In this document: positions 35,836 to 46,447 of the stretch, in pieces
How positions within the stretch are numbered: position 1 is the first letter of the stretch
How the letters are laid out: each line of letters starts with the position of its first letter
Origin: Manihot esculenta
Taxonomy: Eukaryota > Streptophyta > Magnoliopsida > Malpighiales > Euphorbiaceae
Length of the DNA: 64,000 nucleotides
Direction: 5' to 3'
Assembly (NCBI RefSeq): GCF_001659605.2
Contig: NC_035170.2
Span: forward strand, 2,790,001-2,854,000
Program-made: the position numbers and the translations under genes
Notes under the pieces: model-generated
What the model saw: the letters and a program-made list of their open reading frames with translations, nothing else
What the model was told of the DNA's origin: nothing
The model's database searches: none

Positions 35836-38160
35836 TACATACATGCAATGGAAAAATATTTATCTAGATTCAGTTTTTTAGGAACTAAGATATGGATAAG
35901 TGAATTTTTTTCATGTAAAGAACAGATGAGAATTGTTTTTTGGTGTGTAAAGTATTATCCACAGCCTAAAAGTTTTCATGTGTAGAATATTACCCACAAA
36001 TCATAAATGCATTAGGCTGTGGACACATTACCATGTAAAAGTATTAATGGACTGGGACTTTTTGATCTTGAAATTTGAAGTTGTTTTAAGGCATTGTTAC
36101 AAAAGAGATTGTTGCATGAAAGCTGACATACAATAAGATTGTTTTTATTATTATTTAATAAAAAAGAAAAATAATAATTTTTTTTTAAAACGTTGAATTT
36201 GATTCATCAGAAGGAAGAGTTGAAATTTGAGAACAATTAATAAAGTTCATAATTCAAATAAAAAAGGTTTTAAAGGCTAAAAAAAAAAAAAAAGAAAAAA
36301 AAATCCTACAAACCACAGAACTCAAATTCGGTGACCCAACTCTCTGATTCGGGCTAGCAAATAGATAGTGTCGTTTCCTTCTCTAAAATTTTCGATAATT
36401 GCTATTGAAAAGGGTAAGATATAAATAAGATAACAAGTATGATTTGAAGTCTTATAGAATAAAGAAAAATGAAACCATTAGACAGATAGCACACATGCAA
36501 AAGCCGAATGGGTGGAGATGAAGAGACCACAATCACATCGAGTTAATGCCTTTTGAGAAAGGAAAATCCCACTCTCTTTCTCCAGGATTCCTTTATGCAA
36601 GAATTTAGATTCGCAAACCTTCACTTATATAACAAAAAGAAAATAGAAACTATAGTAGAATCAAGGCAAAAAAAAAAAAAAAAAAAAAAAAATCTCCCTC
36701 ACTTGAAGTCCAGCTCACCAAAACTAAGAACAAAATTCAAAAACTCTCTAAAATCTCAGGAGAGAAGGAAAACAACTCACATCCGAGCAAGCAGAGAGGA
36801 GCTAGAGGTAAAGATCTATGTCTAGTTTAGTTGAAAGAAATTTTCTCTCAAAATTTTATGGCTTTATTTCTCGTCTCTTCATGTAGCCAAGTAATTTTTG
36901 TTTTGGCTTCCCCTGCTCTCTCTAAAGATGTAGAGTTTGCTTCTTTGATCTTTTATCTAGTAATGACTTCCCCTCGTTATTATGGATTGGGTGTGCATCA
37001 GTGATTGTTCTTTTGGTTTCAGATATGAAATCGGACATATACAATCTCATTTATGACATTTCTAAATTTTGATCTTATTTCAAAATCGAATCAAAAGCAA
37101 CGTATAACCAATATTAATGTGTTCTTATTGTTCATGTAAGTATGTTATATTAAAACTCTATTAAAAAATAACATTGCATCTAATTGTTATGATTTTTTTG
37201 GTAAATAAAATACTGTTCAGAGTTTTAACTTTCTTGGTTTGTAGGCTACCAGTTTTTCAGAATTTCACGTTGATCGTGAATGAGTGATTATGTTTATATA
37301 CCACCTATAAATCTTGTCAAAATTGCAAGCTAATCAAAATGGAATGAGCGGTCCGTATATATTCTAGTTCCGATAAAAGAAAAAAAAAGACCACCTCGAA
37401 ATAAAGGGTTGCATTGCAGGCTAGCCATTGTGTTTTAAGCATTCGGACCAATAATGCCATTGTTTCCAAAGAAAGAAAGGGAGAGAGAGAAAAGAAGGCC
37501 ATTGGCTTCAATGCACAAATGTCCCATGGATAGAATTATTCATCCAATCTTTCAGAATTTTACTTCTGAAAATTTAATTCTTTCGGTCCAGCAAAGCATC
37601 ATGATTCGACGTGATGAATAAGGTCAGTCTACCTATGCATCTCTAAATTGGATATAGACTTGATTGATGATCTTAATTTTTATAATTTATAGAAATATTA
37701 TGTTATTTTGTGTCCTATCTGAGTGAGAAATTTAAATATCATCAACTCTCGATTTCAAATCAAAAAATTTTATGAGAATTTATTTCAATTTGATTTATTT
37801 TATATTTAATACTGTTGTTTGTAATGAAATAATTAAAGTATTTTTAGCTTAAAAAATTTCAATTGGAAAGACATAAAAACCATACATCATTATATAAAAA
37901 TGCAATTTGATTTTTTTTTCTCATAAATGATTTATTCCAAAGAGAGAAATAAAAAAAAAAAGATAAACACATGCAACACAACTGTAACAGACATTCAAAA
38001 TAGAGGTAACACAGAGAATACAAGTTGAGCACAAATTCAGAAGCTTGCCAAATAGTTGCATTCAACAAAAAGAGAGAGAATGAATAAGCTTGACACCATG
38101 AACCAAAAGACCTCCCATATAACTTCAACTGCGAAAAAAACCTGTGTTTGACGAGTGCTA
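35836..38160. other. Intergenic stretch including a duplicated non-coding segment
   Basis: It starts with the protease 3' UTR, which includes an 11-bp perfect inverted repeat (CCACAGCCTAA at 35959-35969 and TTAGGCTGTGG at 36012-36022). Then follows the first copy of a repeat (about 36220-37310) whose second copy is at 53900-55250. No gene is seen. Confidence 0.55.
36220..37310. repeat. Duplicated non-coding segment, copy 1
   Basis: Matches 53900-55250 in order and orientation, for example TTAATAAAGTTCATAATTC, GAGTTAATGCC, ACATCCGAGCAAGCAG, CTCAAAATTTTATGGCTTTATTTC-type and TTTTGGCTTCCCCTGCTCTC. Divergence is clear but moderate, with indels. There are no open frames in common. It may be a dispersed repeat (possibly an old LTR) or part of a segmental duplication along with the resistance-gene pair. 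Confidence 0.75.
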
Positions 38161-38403
38161 CTAATGAACATCTGCATTACTCCTGCTTGTGCAAATGAAG
38201 GATGACTTCAATTTTCCTTTGGCTATTGCTGATCTTGGCAGAATTTGCACTGTCAGAAGAAAACATTATCAGTTAAAGTGGGAATGTTAGGAAATTATAT
38301 TTAAGAAACAAGGATAATCACAAGAAACAAAAAGATTTATATAGATATAGCTTCATGATATGACCTTGAAAGGCGCCCTCAACAATCATGCTGAGGTCAT
38401 TTT
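38161..38403 (-). other. Probable former 3'-terminal coding part of the resistance gene (frame-shifted)
   Basis: Beyond the stop at 38404-38406 the +1 frame stays open as ENDLSMIVEGAFQ and reaches a GT donor after 38365. An AG acceptor before 38249 leads to a further open stretch ending in a stop at 38161-38163. The relic at 52597 has a matching stretch in its own shifted frame. This suggests the gene family once extended further, but it is inference from reading frames only. Confidence 0.4.
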
Positions 38404-38898
38404 CTACTGAAACTGTGGAAAGGGATTCATCATCTTCGGGCAGTCGACTATATCAACTTGTTTTAAGGACAGACATCTCAAAACGTCACTTCCAGAATAA
38501 AAGCTTGTTAAACTAGGCAAACACTCAAGACTGATGGATTGTAATGAAGGGAATATCCTCTTATCCCACACTCCTTCATCTTCCCTTTCCCCTTCTTTGT
38601 TGATGATCTGCTCCAACATATTACATCTCTTTACTTCCATACGCTCTAGTCGCACAAGCTCTAATGCCATGGGAAGAGTTAATATGTTTCTCAAGCTGCT
38701 ACAGTTACAAAACTTTAGCAGTTTCAGGTTTTTAAAACTCAAAATTCCTTGAGGATCCTTACTCCAAATATGCCTCAGCTTTGGTAGATCAATTGCATGC
38801 AATTCCTGTAACCATGGCATTAGCCCAGCATGCCCTTCATCTGCATTCATCCCTTCCAAATCGAATATTTTTTCTAGTGAATCACATTGTTCTACAAT
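38404..38898 (-). pseudogene. CNL resistance gene exon 5, downstream part (cut off by the copia insertion)
   Basis: 164 codons, IVEQCDSLEKIFDL to NPFPQFQ and a TAG stop, in frame with 43770-43955 once the insertion and one TSD copy are disregarded. It contains the last LRRs (LVRLERMEVKRCNMLEQII, LQSISLECLPSLTSF). Separated by 4.9 kb of antisense retrotransposon it can no longer be joined by simple splicing, so it is probably not expressed as part of the protein. Confidence 0.88.
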
Positions 38899-38903
38899 CA
38901 GCA
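38899..38903. repeat. Target-site duplication, left copy (CAGCA)
   Basis: Identical to 43770-43774 and directly abuts the 5' LTR of the copia element. It marks the original insertion site in the resistance gene. Confidence 0.95.
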
Positions 38904-39199
38904 TATTAAAGATAAAAGACTAACTATAACAGTTTTATCTATTTGTAACTTGAGTTATAGCTGTATACTTATCTTGTATTTAATTAGTGATAAGGGTTAG
39001 AGTTGTGATAAGGTTTAGAGTCATGATAAGGTTAGAGTTATGATAAGATTTAAAGTTATGATAAGGTTTATAGTTGGTTGAGATAATATTTGTTATTCAT
39101 ATAATCTGTATCAAACTCAACCACTGGTATATACTATATAAATGTATTCTATACAGAAATACAAATACATAGAATTCTCAATATCATAAATTTTCTATA
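38904..39199 (+). repeat. Copia 5' LTR
   Basis: 296 bp, starting TATTAAAG and ending TTTTCTATA, where the usual TG..CA ends have become TA..TA in both LTRs. It contains a tandem repeat of about 18 bp (see 38987-39080) and a TATA-like TATATAAATG block. Confidence 0.95.
38987..39080 (+). repeat. Tandem GATAAG(G)TTTAGAGTTAT repeat in the copia LTR
   Basis: About five units of 17-19 bp, each starting GATAAG and differing at a few positions. The same array is present in the 3' LTR. Tandem short repeats in U3 act as enhancers in other copia elements such as Tnt1 and Tto1, so a regulatory role is possible but inferred. Confidence 0.85.
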
Positions 39200-39211
39200 T
39201 GGTATCAGAGC
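39200..39211 (+). other. Copia primer binding site (initiator-Met tRNA)
   Basis: TGGTATCAGAGC directly follows the 5' LTR, with no spacer. Confidence 0.95.
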
Positions 39212-39257
39212 CGCAATCTGCTCTCACGAGTTTTCTGATCCAATTTTCTTTTAATTA

Positions 39258-42200
39258 ATGGCTTCGTCATCCAATACCGTCATTCAATTAAATGCTCCAA
39301 CGCATTTTCCAATTAAACTTACTCCGGAGAATTTTCCTGTTTGGAGAAAACAGATCCAATCAACCTTAATTGGTCTTGATTTACTTGATTTTATTGATGG
39401 TTCACGGGTTGCACCATCACAATTTCTTGCTGAAAAAGACAAAACAGCCAACCCAGCTTTCGCCTTATGGTTTCGACAAGATCAAATTTTGATCAGTGCT
39501 CTTTTAGGAAGTTGTTCCGATACTATTCAACCCTTGATTTCTTCAGCCAATACTGCCAAAGAAGCATGGGATCGGCTTCACCAGAGTTTTGCTAATGTTT
39601 CTCGTTCTAGAATTCTATCCTTAAAAACTAAATTAGCACAGAACTCTAAGGGAACCAAACCGATTGCTATTTTTCTCAATGAGATGAGGGCTATTGCAGA
39701 TGAGCTTGCTCTTACTCAGAATCCGGTGAGTGATGATGACTTAATTGTTTATATTATCACGCGATTGAGAGATGATTACAGTCCCATAGTTGCTGCGTTA
39801 AAAGTTCGTGAAACCCCAATAACCTTTTCTGATCTCTTTGAAAAACTTACTGATCATGAACGATCCCTACAAGAAAAAGATTCCACAACTGTTTCAGCTA
39901 CGTCACAAGTGATTACTACTGTCAATTACACTCAACGTTCTGGAGGGCGTTCACACAATCAGAATGGCAATTATAATCGATCTCCACAAAACTCCAATTA
40001 TTCTGGAAATCGACGTGGTGGTCGTGGTTCTTACTCTGGTGGTCGAGGTCGAGGTTCTTATCGACCTGATGTGGTATGTCAATTTTGTGAATATACTGGG
40101 CATACTACTGCTGAATGTCGCAAATTGGCTCGCTTTCTTAAGGAGAATAATATGTCTTTGAAGACTGATACCTCGCATTCTTCAGCACCGATACCTGCAG
40201 TTAATGTTACTTCTTCTATGGCTGCTTCTTCTCCACAACAATGGTTGTTTGATAGCAGAGCTTCTCATCATGTTGTGTCGAATCCAGCTTCTTTGCAAAG
40301 CTATTCTGACTATGGAGGTCCTGAGGAAGTACAACTTGGTGATGGTAAAACGCTTGCTGTATCACATACTGGTTTTGTGCAAATTCCTACTTACTGTAAG
40401 AATTTATCATTGCCTAATGTGTTATGCGTGCCTAATCTGCGCAAGAATTTGGTCTCAATTGCTAAGTTGTGTCGCACTAATCATGTTTCTGTGGAATTTT
40501 TTCCATCTTATTTTGTTGTGAAGGATCTGTACACGGGGGCGTCTCTACTACGGGGAGAGAACATTGATGATATCTACTGTGCAAGTTTTTCCAGAGTTAA
40601 TTCTCAACGTTCTCAGCTGAATGTTACTACTCGGTGTCTGTCTTTGCTTTCTGAATGGCATCACAAGCTTGGTCATCCCAACAATAAAGTCCTTTTGTTA
40701 GTACTTCGAAATATTGGTCTTCAGTCTATGTCTAAATATGTTTCTAGTTTTCATTGTACTTCCTGCTCTATGAGCAAGAGTCATAAATTACCGTTTTCTG
40801 AGAATTCTCTTGTTAGTAATAAGCCTTTGCAACTTGTTTATTCCGATGTTTGGGGTCCTACACAAAAATCTATTGATGGCTATGCATATTACGTTACATT
40901 TATTGATCACTATTCTAAGTATGTTTGGCTATATCCCATGAAGCAGAAATCTGATACTCATGATTTGTTTATCCACTTTCAGAAATTGGTTGAAAATTAT
41001 TTTCACACTAGAATTGTTTCTGTGTTCACTGATAATGGTGGGGAGTATCAAAAGCTTAAGAATCATTTTTTGTCTTGTGGTATTTCACATTATACAACAC
41101 CTCCACATACGCCAGAGCATAATGGTACTGCTGAACGTCGTCATCGCTCAATAGTTGAAACAGGTCTTGCTATGTTACAATTTTCGTCTTTACCTTCTAA
41201 ATATTGGTCTTATGCTTTTCAGGCTGCTGTTTATTTGCTCAATCGGTTGCCTTCGTCCGCTATTTCGTTTCAAACACCTTTCTCTAGATTGTTTGGTATG
41301 CCTCATAGTTTTAAGAGATTGAAATCTTTTGGTTGCCTTTGTTTTCCATGGCTAAGGCCATATAATAATTCTAAACTTCAGTGTCGTTCATTGCCTTGTA
41401 TTTTTCTTGGATATTCTCCAACTCAATCTGCATACAAATGTTACGATCCAAAGGCTAATCGTTTGTATTTGTCTCGTCATGTTCAATTTGTTGAGCATAT
41501 TTTTCCATCTGAAACTTGCACTAGTTCTCATCAATTTACAGATTATTTTCGAGATGCTTCTTGTACAGGTTCGGCACAACAACCAAATCCATCACCTGTT
41601 GCACCAACTGCAGTTGCTTCGGTTCCATTGGCAATTTCTATTCCAAGTGATTCTGATTTGTTGGTTTCAAATACTGGTTCCGAATCTATTACAGCATTAT
41701 CAGCAGAATCTGATCAATCTACCATGCCATTAATTAGTACTGAGACTCAACAAGTTGACCCTTTGATGACTGAATCTTCTACTACTGATTTAGATTTGCC
41801 ACTACCGATTGTTTCACAAGACTCAGTTCCAGCTCCTGTACAACAGCAGCAGCGACAAAGGAAGCCTAACTCAAAGTATTTTAATTCTTCTTTTGTTAAT
41901 CTTACAACTAAATATCTTTTACCGGATACACTCGAGCCAAGAACAGTGAAACAAGCTCTGGCCAGTTCACTTTGGCGGCAGGCGATGGATTCAGAGTACA
42001 ATGCTCTTTTGAAAAATAAAACTTGGGAGCTGGTTCCGAGAGACAAACATCATCTTATTAGTTGCAAATGGGTGTTTCGGATTAAGCGTAAACCGGATGG
42101 TACTATTGATAAGTACAAGGCACGTTTGGTTGCTAAAAGATTTCTTCAGGAACCTGGGCGTGATTATTTTGAGACATTTAGTCCGGTTACAAAACCGGTT

Positions 42201-43493
42201 ACAATTCGGGTAGTTCTTACTCTTGCAATTTCTAAAGGATGGCAGTTAAGGCAATTGGATGTAAATAATGCCTTTTTACATGGCACACTTTATGAAGATG
42301 TCTACATGCAGCAACCTCCAAGATATGTGCAACCTGAGTTTCCTGATTATGTTTGCAAACTGAAGAAGTCTCTTTATGGTTTGAAACAGGCTCCACGAGC
42401 TTGGTATCTTGAACTTACTTCTTTTTTGCTCAAACTTGGTTTTCGCAAATCAAATGCTGATGCGTCCTTGTTTATTTTTTCCTCCAATGGGATTATTGCA
42501 TATTTTCTAGTATATGTTGACGATATTGTACTTACAGGTAATAACAATCATTTTCTGCATACCTGTGTACAGAAGCTATCTGCTCAGTTCTCTGTCAAAG
42601 ATTTGGGAATATTAAATCATTTTTTGGGGGTTGAAGTGATTTCTACAGCTGCAGGATTATTTCTTTCGCAACATCGACATATTGCTGATTTGTTAGACCG
42701 ATTTGATATGGCTGGAGCTAAAGAGGTGAATACTCCTATGTCTACAGGAGACAAGCTCATCTTAAATGATGGTTCTAGTTCGACTGATTCCACCGTATAT
42801 CGCCAAATTGTTGGATCTCTTCAATATTTGGCAATTACGCGTCCTGATGTTTCTTTTGCAGTGAATCGGCTGTCACAATTTATGCATGCACCGACGCAAA
42901 CTCATCTTCAAGCACTGAAACGTGTTTTGCGATATCTTAAAGGAACCATACATTATGGCTTATTTCTCAATCGAAATTCCACTCATACTCTGTCTGCCTT
43001 CTCTGATTCTGATTGGGGTGGTGTCCTTGATAATGGGCGGTCTACAACAGCTTATGTTCTATATCTTGGTTCTAATATTATATCCTGGAAATCTAGTCGC
43101 CAAAAGACTGTCTCCCGATCTTCTACAGAGGCTGAGTACAAAGCCTTAGCCAATGCTGCAGCAGAGGTATTTTGGGTTCAAAGTTTATTACAAGATTTGG
43201 GAGTACCAATATCACAACCACCAGTCCTTCATTGTGATAATCTTGGTGCGACTTACTTCTGCGCCAATCCAATCTATCATACTAGGATGAAGCATCTTGC
43301 ACTGGATTACCATTTTGTTCGCGAGAAAATTAATGCTGGACAGTTAAGGGTTCTTCACATAAGTTCAAAAGATCAAGTTGCTGATGTGCTTACAAAGGCT
43401 TTGGGAAGAACTCAGTTTTGTTACTTTAGAACCAAGATTGGAGTCTCCGATGGCGCCTCAATCTTGCGGGGGCGTATTAAAGATAAAAACTAA
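39258..43493 (+). CDS. Ty1/copia Gag-Pol polyprotein (1411 residues)
   Basis: A single open frame. In order: UBN2-type gag (about 15-210), a CCHC zinc knuckle (C274, C277, H282, C287), aspartic protease (about 330-400), the integrase zinc-binding H/C motif ([17 protein letters not shown]), an integrase core with D530, D592 and E626, reverse transcriptase with YVDD (1086-1089) and RNase H ([11 protein letters not shown]). It encodes all functions for copy-and-paste transposition. The protease active site reads D-S-R at 332-334 where D-S/T-G is expected, and RT reads VAKRF where VAKGF is usual; both are GGA-to-AGA type changes. So the frame is open, but the protease is probably inactive. The stop codon lies inside the 3' LTR. 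Confidence 0.95.
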   Translation: MASSSNTVIQLNAPTHFPIKLTPENFPVWRKQIQSTLIGLDLLDFIDGSRVAPSQFLAEKDKTANPAFALWFRQDQILISALLGSCSDTIQPLISSANTAKEAWDRLHQSFANVSRSRILSLKTKLAQNSKGTKPIAIFLNEMRAIADELALTQNPVSDDDLIVYIITRLRDDYSPIVAALKVRETPITFSDLFEKLTDHERSLQEKDSTTVSATSQVITTVNYTQRSGGRSHNQNGNYNRSPQNSNYSGNRRGGRGSYSGGRGRGSYRPDVVCQFCEYTGHTTAECRKLARFLKENNMSLKTDTSHSSAPIPAVNVTSSMAASSPQQWLFDSRASHHVVSNPASLQSYSDYGGPEEVQLGDGKTLAVSHTGFVQIPTYCKNLSLPNVLCVPNLRKNLVSIAKLCRTNHVSVEFFPSYFVVKDLYTGASLLRGENIDDIYCASFSRVNSQRSQLNVTTRCLSLLSEWHHKLGHPNNKVLLLVLRNIGLQSMSKYVSSFHCTSCSMSKSHKLPFSENSLVSNKPLQLVYSDVWGPTQKSIDGYAYYVTFIDHYSKYVWLYPMKQKSDTHDLFIHFQKLVENYFHTRIVSVFTDNGGEYQKLKNHFLSCGISHYTTPPHTPEHNGTAERRHRSIVETGLAMLQFSSLPSKYWSYAFQAAVYLLNRLPSSAISFQTPFSRLFGMPHSFKRLKSFGCLCFPWLRPYNNSKLQCRSLPCIFLGYSPTQSAYKCYDPKANRLYLSRHVQFVEHIFPSETCTSSHQFTDYFRDASCTGSAQQPNPSPVAPTAVASVPLAISIPSDSDLLVSNTGSESITALSAESDQSTMPLISTETQQVDPLMTESSTTDLDLPLPIVSQDSVPAPVQQQQRQRKPNSKYFNSSFVNLTTKYLLPDTLEPRTVKQALASSLWRQAMDSEYNALLKNKTWELVPRDKHHLISCKWVFRIKRKPDGTIDKYKARLVAKRFLQEPGRDYFETFSPVTKPVTIRVVLTLAISKGWQLRQLDVNNAFLHGTLYEDVYMQQPPRYVQPEFPDYVCKLKKSLYGLKQAPRAWYLELTSFLLKLGFRKSNADASLFIFSSNGIIAYFLVYVDDIVLTGNNNHFLHTCVQKLSAQFSVKDLGILNHFLGVEVISTAAGLFLSQHRHIADLLDRFDMAGAKEVNTPMSTGDKLILNDGSSSTDSTVYRQIVGSLQYLAITRPDVSFAVNRLSQFMHAPTQTHLQALKRVLRYLKGTIHYGLFLNRNSTHTLSAFSDSDWGGVLDNGRSTTAYVLYLGSNIISWKSSRQKTVSRSSTEAEYKALANAAAEVFWVQSLLQDLGVPISQPPVLHCDNLGATYFCANPIYHTRMKHLALDYHFVREKINAGQLRVLHISSKDQVADVLTKALGRTQFCYFRTKIGVSDGASILRGRIKDKN

Positions 43494-43769
43494 CTATAAC
43501 AGTTTTATCTATTTGTAACTTGAGTTATAGCTGTATACTTATCTTGTATTTAGTTAGTGATAAGGGTTAGAGTTGTGATAAGGTTTAGAGTCATGATAAG
43601 GTTAGAGTTATGATAAGATTTAGAGTTATGATAAGGTTTATAGTTGGTTGAGATAATATTTGTTATTCATATAATCTGTATCAAACTCAACCACTGGTAT
43701 ATACTATATAAATGTATTCTATACAGAAATACAAATACATAGAATTCTCAATATCATAAATCTTCTATA
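43475..43769 (+). repeat. Copia 3' LTR
   Basis: 295 bp, preceded by the G-rich tract TTGCGGGGGCG, and followed by the right TSD copy CAGCA at 43770-43774. Differences from the 5' LTR are one indel in the A-run near the start and three A/G or T/C transitions. Confidence 0.95.
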
Positions 43770-43955
43770 CAGCACACTCAATCTTTTCAAGAACTGCATT
43801 TGATTTGATGATAAGGCTTTTGACAAAAATTCACACTTGTCCACTGCCAATTTGCTTATGTTGACTAAAAAATTCAAGGGAAGTTGGCTTTGCCATTTCT
43901 CCCTTAAATGGGGAAATTTAGAGAGTTTCATATTCCAAAAGTGATAAAATCCTTC
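43770..43955 (-). CDS. CNL resistance gene exon 5, upstream part (before the copia insertion)
   Basis: 62 codons from EGFYHFWNMKLS to RLSVL, entered after a 98-bp intron. The last five bases (CAGCA on the plus strand) are the target-site duplication. Translation would then run into the copia LTR and stop after 16 foreign residues. Confidence 0.88.
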
Positions 43956-44053
43956 CTGCAAAAGGCAAAACGTTGCATTAGTTAAAGAAGAAAAAACATT
44001 ATCTAAACAGGCATCACAAAGCGAATTGGTAAGAGAATTTGATGGACGCATAC

Positions 44054-44869
44054 CATTTCCAAATACGACTGCTGTACTGTGGCATTAAGGTTGCCCTCCC
44101 AACGCCAACGTTCAAAATGTATTTCTTGCAGACCTACACACTGCAGCTTTGGTGTGCTTAAGATTCCCCCACAGAAGATTCTCATATTGGGGCATCCGCT
44201 TATGGTTATTACTTCCAAACATGGGAATTTGAAAGTTAGACCCCCCAAGCAGAAGCCTGTTAGGCTTTTCAAATGGACGAGTTTCAAAGTTTTCAATTTG
44301 CAGAACACAATTTCTTCTGTTCCATCTCCTTCATCTGTTACTATTTCTGTCAACATCTTGCAAGTTCGAATCTTCATCGTCAGGAGTTGCACCATACTTT
44401 TGGCAGCTGATGATGTTACCAGATACTTCAATGCTTTGCAAAAACCAACGTCTAAAGTCGTTAGATCTTGGAAAGATGCAGATGATGGTGCTAGATTGAT
44501 CAAATTAGAACAAACCCATACAGTCATAGCTTCCACATATGCAAGAACAAGATCCAGTTTAGGGTGTGGCTTCCACATATGCTTCAGATCACGAAGGTGA
44601 TACAGATATAACTTTCTTATCAGTGGTACTGTAGTGCCATCATCAAGTCCTTCATTTCGGAATAACTCTTTGAGAGAGGAATCCCTCACACATAGACTTT
44701 CCAGATTGGATAATCTTTGAAGGAATCCAAAAAGAGCAATAGATGATTTCTCTTGAATGTGGTGGAGGCCAATCGATTTTACATTGAAGAACTTCTTTTG
44801 GAATTGATATTGGATTATCGCCTCAATGACTCGACCATCTAATGACAAGTGCTCCAAACTGATGAAAAT
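44054..44869 (-). CDS. CNL resistance gene exon 4 (LRR)
   Basis: 272 codons from IFISLEHLSL to YLEM. It contains LRRs (LTTLDVGFCKALKYLV, LLTMKIRTCKMLTEIV, FPCLEVITISGCPNM). The relic at 52970-53280 resembles this exon closely, which makes it the reference for the paralogue. Confidence 0.88.
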
Positions 44870-45019
44870 CTAGAAAACATTGAAATAAAAGGGAAAGTTT
44901 TATGACGGAAATCATTATTTTGCGATAAACTTCTGACAACTTCATGGTGAAGTCTAAGAAGTATGCATGAAAGAAAGAATTGAATTGTGAACTTTCAGAG
45001 AATGTAGGGAATTGTGTAC

Positions 45020-45757
45020 CTTTTCGGCCAAGGACATGGGTTGTTGAATTGAGTTGTTGCATTGATCCTCTCCATACTTTTCTTGGAGACTAAAGAATTC
45101 TGAAGCAAATTGTATTCCTTTTCCGCATCGAAGCAGAGTCAAATATTTTAATTTTGGGAATTCCAAATGGCAGGTCCCTGGATAAAAATTCCTAATTTTC
45201 GGTAGACCTTCAAGTCTCATGGAGACTAGTCTAGGGAACACAAAACAAGGGGCTGCTTCTACACCATCTGCGTTTGTAACTATCTCCTCTATCCCACAAG
45301 AATCCAATTCAAGACTTCCAAGTTTCAAAAGTTCTTTAGCTATGGAGGAGGGAAAGAGATTTTTAAGAATCTTACAATTTAGAAGACGTATGGATTCCAG
45401 ATTTTGGAAGGTGAGAATTCCTTGTGGATCTTTACTCCATATGTGCTTCAATCCTCGGAAGCCAGATATATACAGTTGTTTCAAATCAAATGACAGTACA
45501 GAACTTGCTTCTTCAGCATTGAACCCTTGAAGTTGATATATCTCTTGCAGTGAATGACAATCAAATAAAGACAACCACTCCAATCTTTGGAATCTTGCCC
45601 AGTTATTTGATGGAAAAAGAGTTTTTAAGTTTTTACAATCCTGAATCCTCAATGAATTTAGTTTGCAAAAGGAACCTTCAGGGAGTTGGGTGTGCCATGT
45701 CCTTTCCAAGTTACTCATGCTGGTAATGTACATTTCCTCCAAGCTAGGAAATGCAAC
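45020..45757 (-). CDS. CNL resistance gene exon 3 (LRR)
   Basis: 246 codons from VAFPSLEEMYI to LAEK, with repeats such as LNSLRIQDCKNLKTLF and LGSLELDSCGIEEIV. Introns on either side are 195 and 150 bp, phase 0. Each exon in this part begins with a similar VxFPxLE or IxxLExL start, showing growth of the LRR domain by exon duplication. Confidence 0.88.
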
Positions 45758-45952
45758 CTGCAATGTTATTCCAAATAGTTAATAATGGGCTTAATTATTG
45801 GGTGTAAAATATAAAACATATTATATTTACTGGGAAAACCACAGAATTTAGGCAGAATAGATATAAAACATATTATATCTACTCTTTACCATTTGAGAAA
45901 GAGGATAATTGAATACTGACAATGACATTGTGGAATAAAGGGGAAAATTCAC

Positions 45953-46447
45953 CTTTTCATCAAATACAGGTGGAGATGTGATGTCTTGGCTTCTGTCCAA
46001 GTCCACTTCTTTGGGTTTTTTACTAACCATAATATCTGCACAAAGAGAATTCGAGACAAAAGTCTTAAATGCAGGGCATTTCTCTATAGATAGTTTGGTC
46101 AAACAGCAAAAGTCAATTAAATGCCCATCACAGAATCTTGTGAGATTTGGAAGATTCTTGAGATTCAGCTCATTTAGATTAGGGAAGAGTATCTTATTCA
46201 TCCTTTCTTCAACAAATTCTTCTGTGAGTATTATCCCTTCCATGAACTCACAATCTTTTATCTCAAGTTTCTTCAGTTGCAAAAGGGTTTTGACAAATGA
46301 AGTTGTAAATAAATACTTCAAATCCTGGCAGGGCAAAACAGATGATGAGCTCATTGAGTTTGAAGAATCTGCAAAGAATAAATCATCCTGCTTGTTTTCA
46401 CATCCTACTGAGCATACATTCAAGATCTCCAATTTGGGAAAAGAAAC
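45953..46447 (-). CDS. CNL resistance gene exon 2 (LRR)
   Basis: 165 codons from VSFPKLEILNV to VFDEK, after an 1890-bp intron. It carries LRR-type repeats (LKKLEIKDCEFMEGI, LNELNLKNLPNLTRF). The AG acceptor is in TCTGCAG and the donor in AAGGTGAAT. Confidence 0.88.

Larger units (their letters stand above)
38904..43769 (+). mobile_element. Complete young Ty1/copia retrotransposon (4866 bp)
   Basis: Two LTRs (38904-39199 and 43475-43769), a primer binding site, one uninterrupted gag-pol frame, a G-rich polypurine-like tract before the 3' LTR and a perfect 5-bp TSD define the whole element. The LTRs differ by three substitutions and one single-base indel over about 296 bp. It is inserted in the opposite direction to the resistance gene. 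Confidence 0.97.

Noticed and set aside
41000..43000. Whether the copia element could be an endogenous pararetrovirus
   Set aside because: Domain order (integrase before RT), LTRs, primer site and TSD are those of a Ty1/copia retrotransposon.
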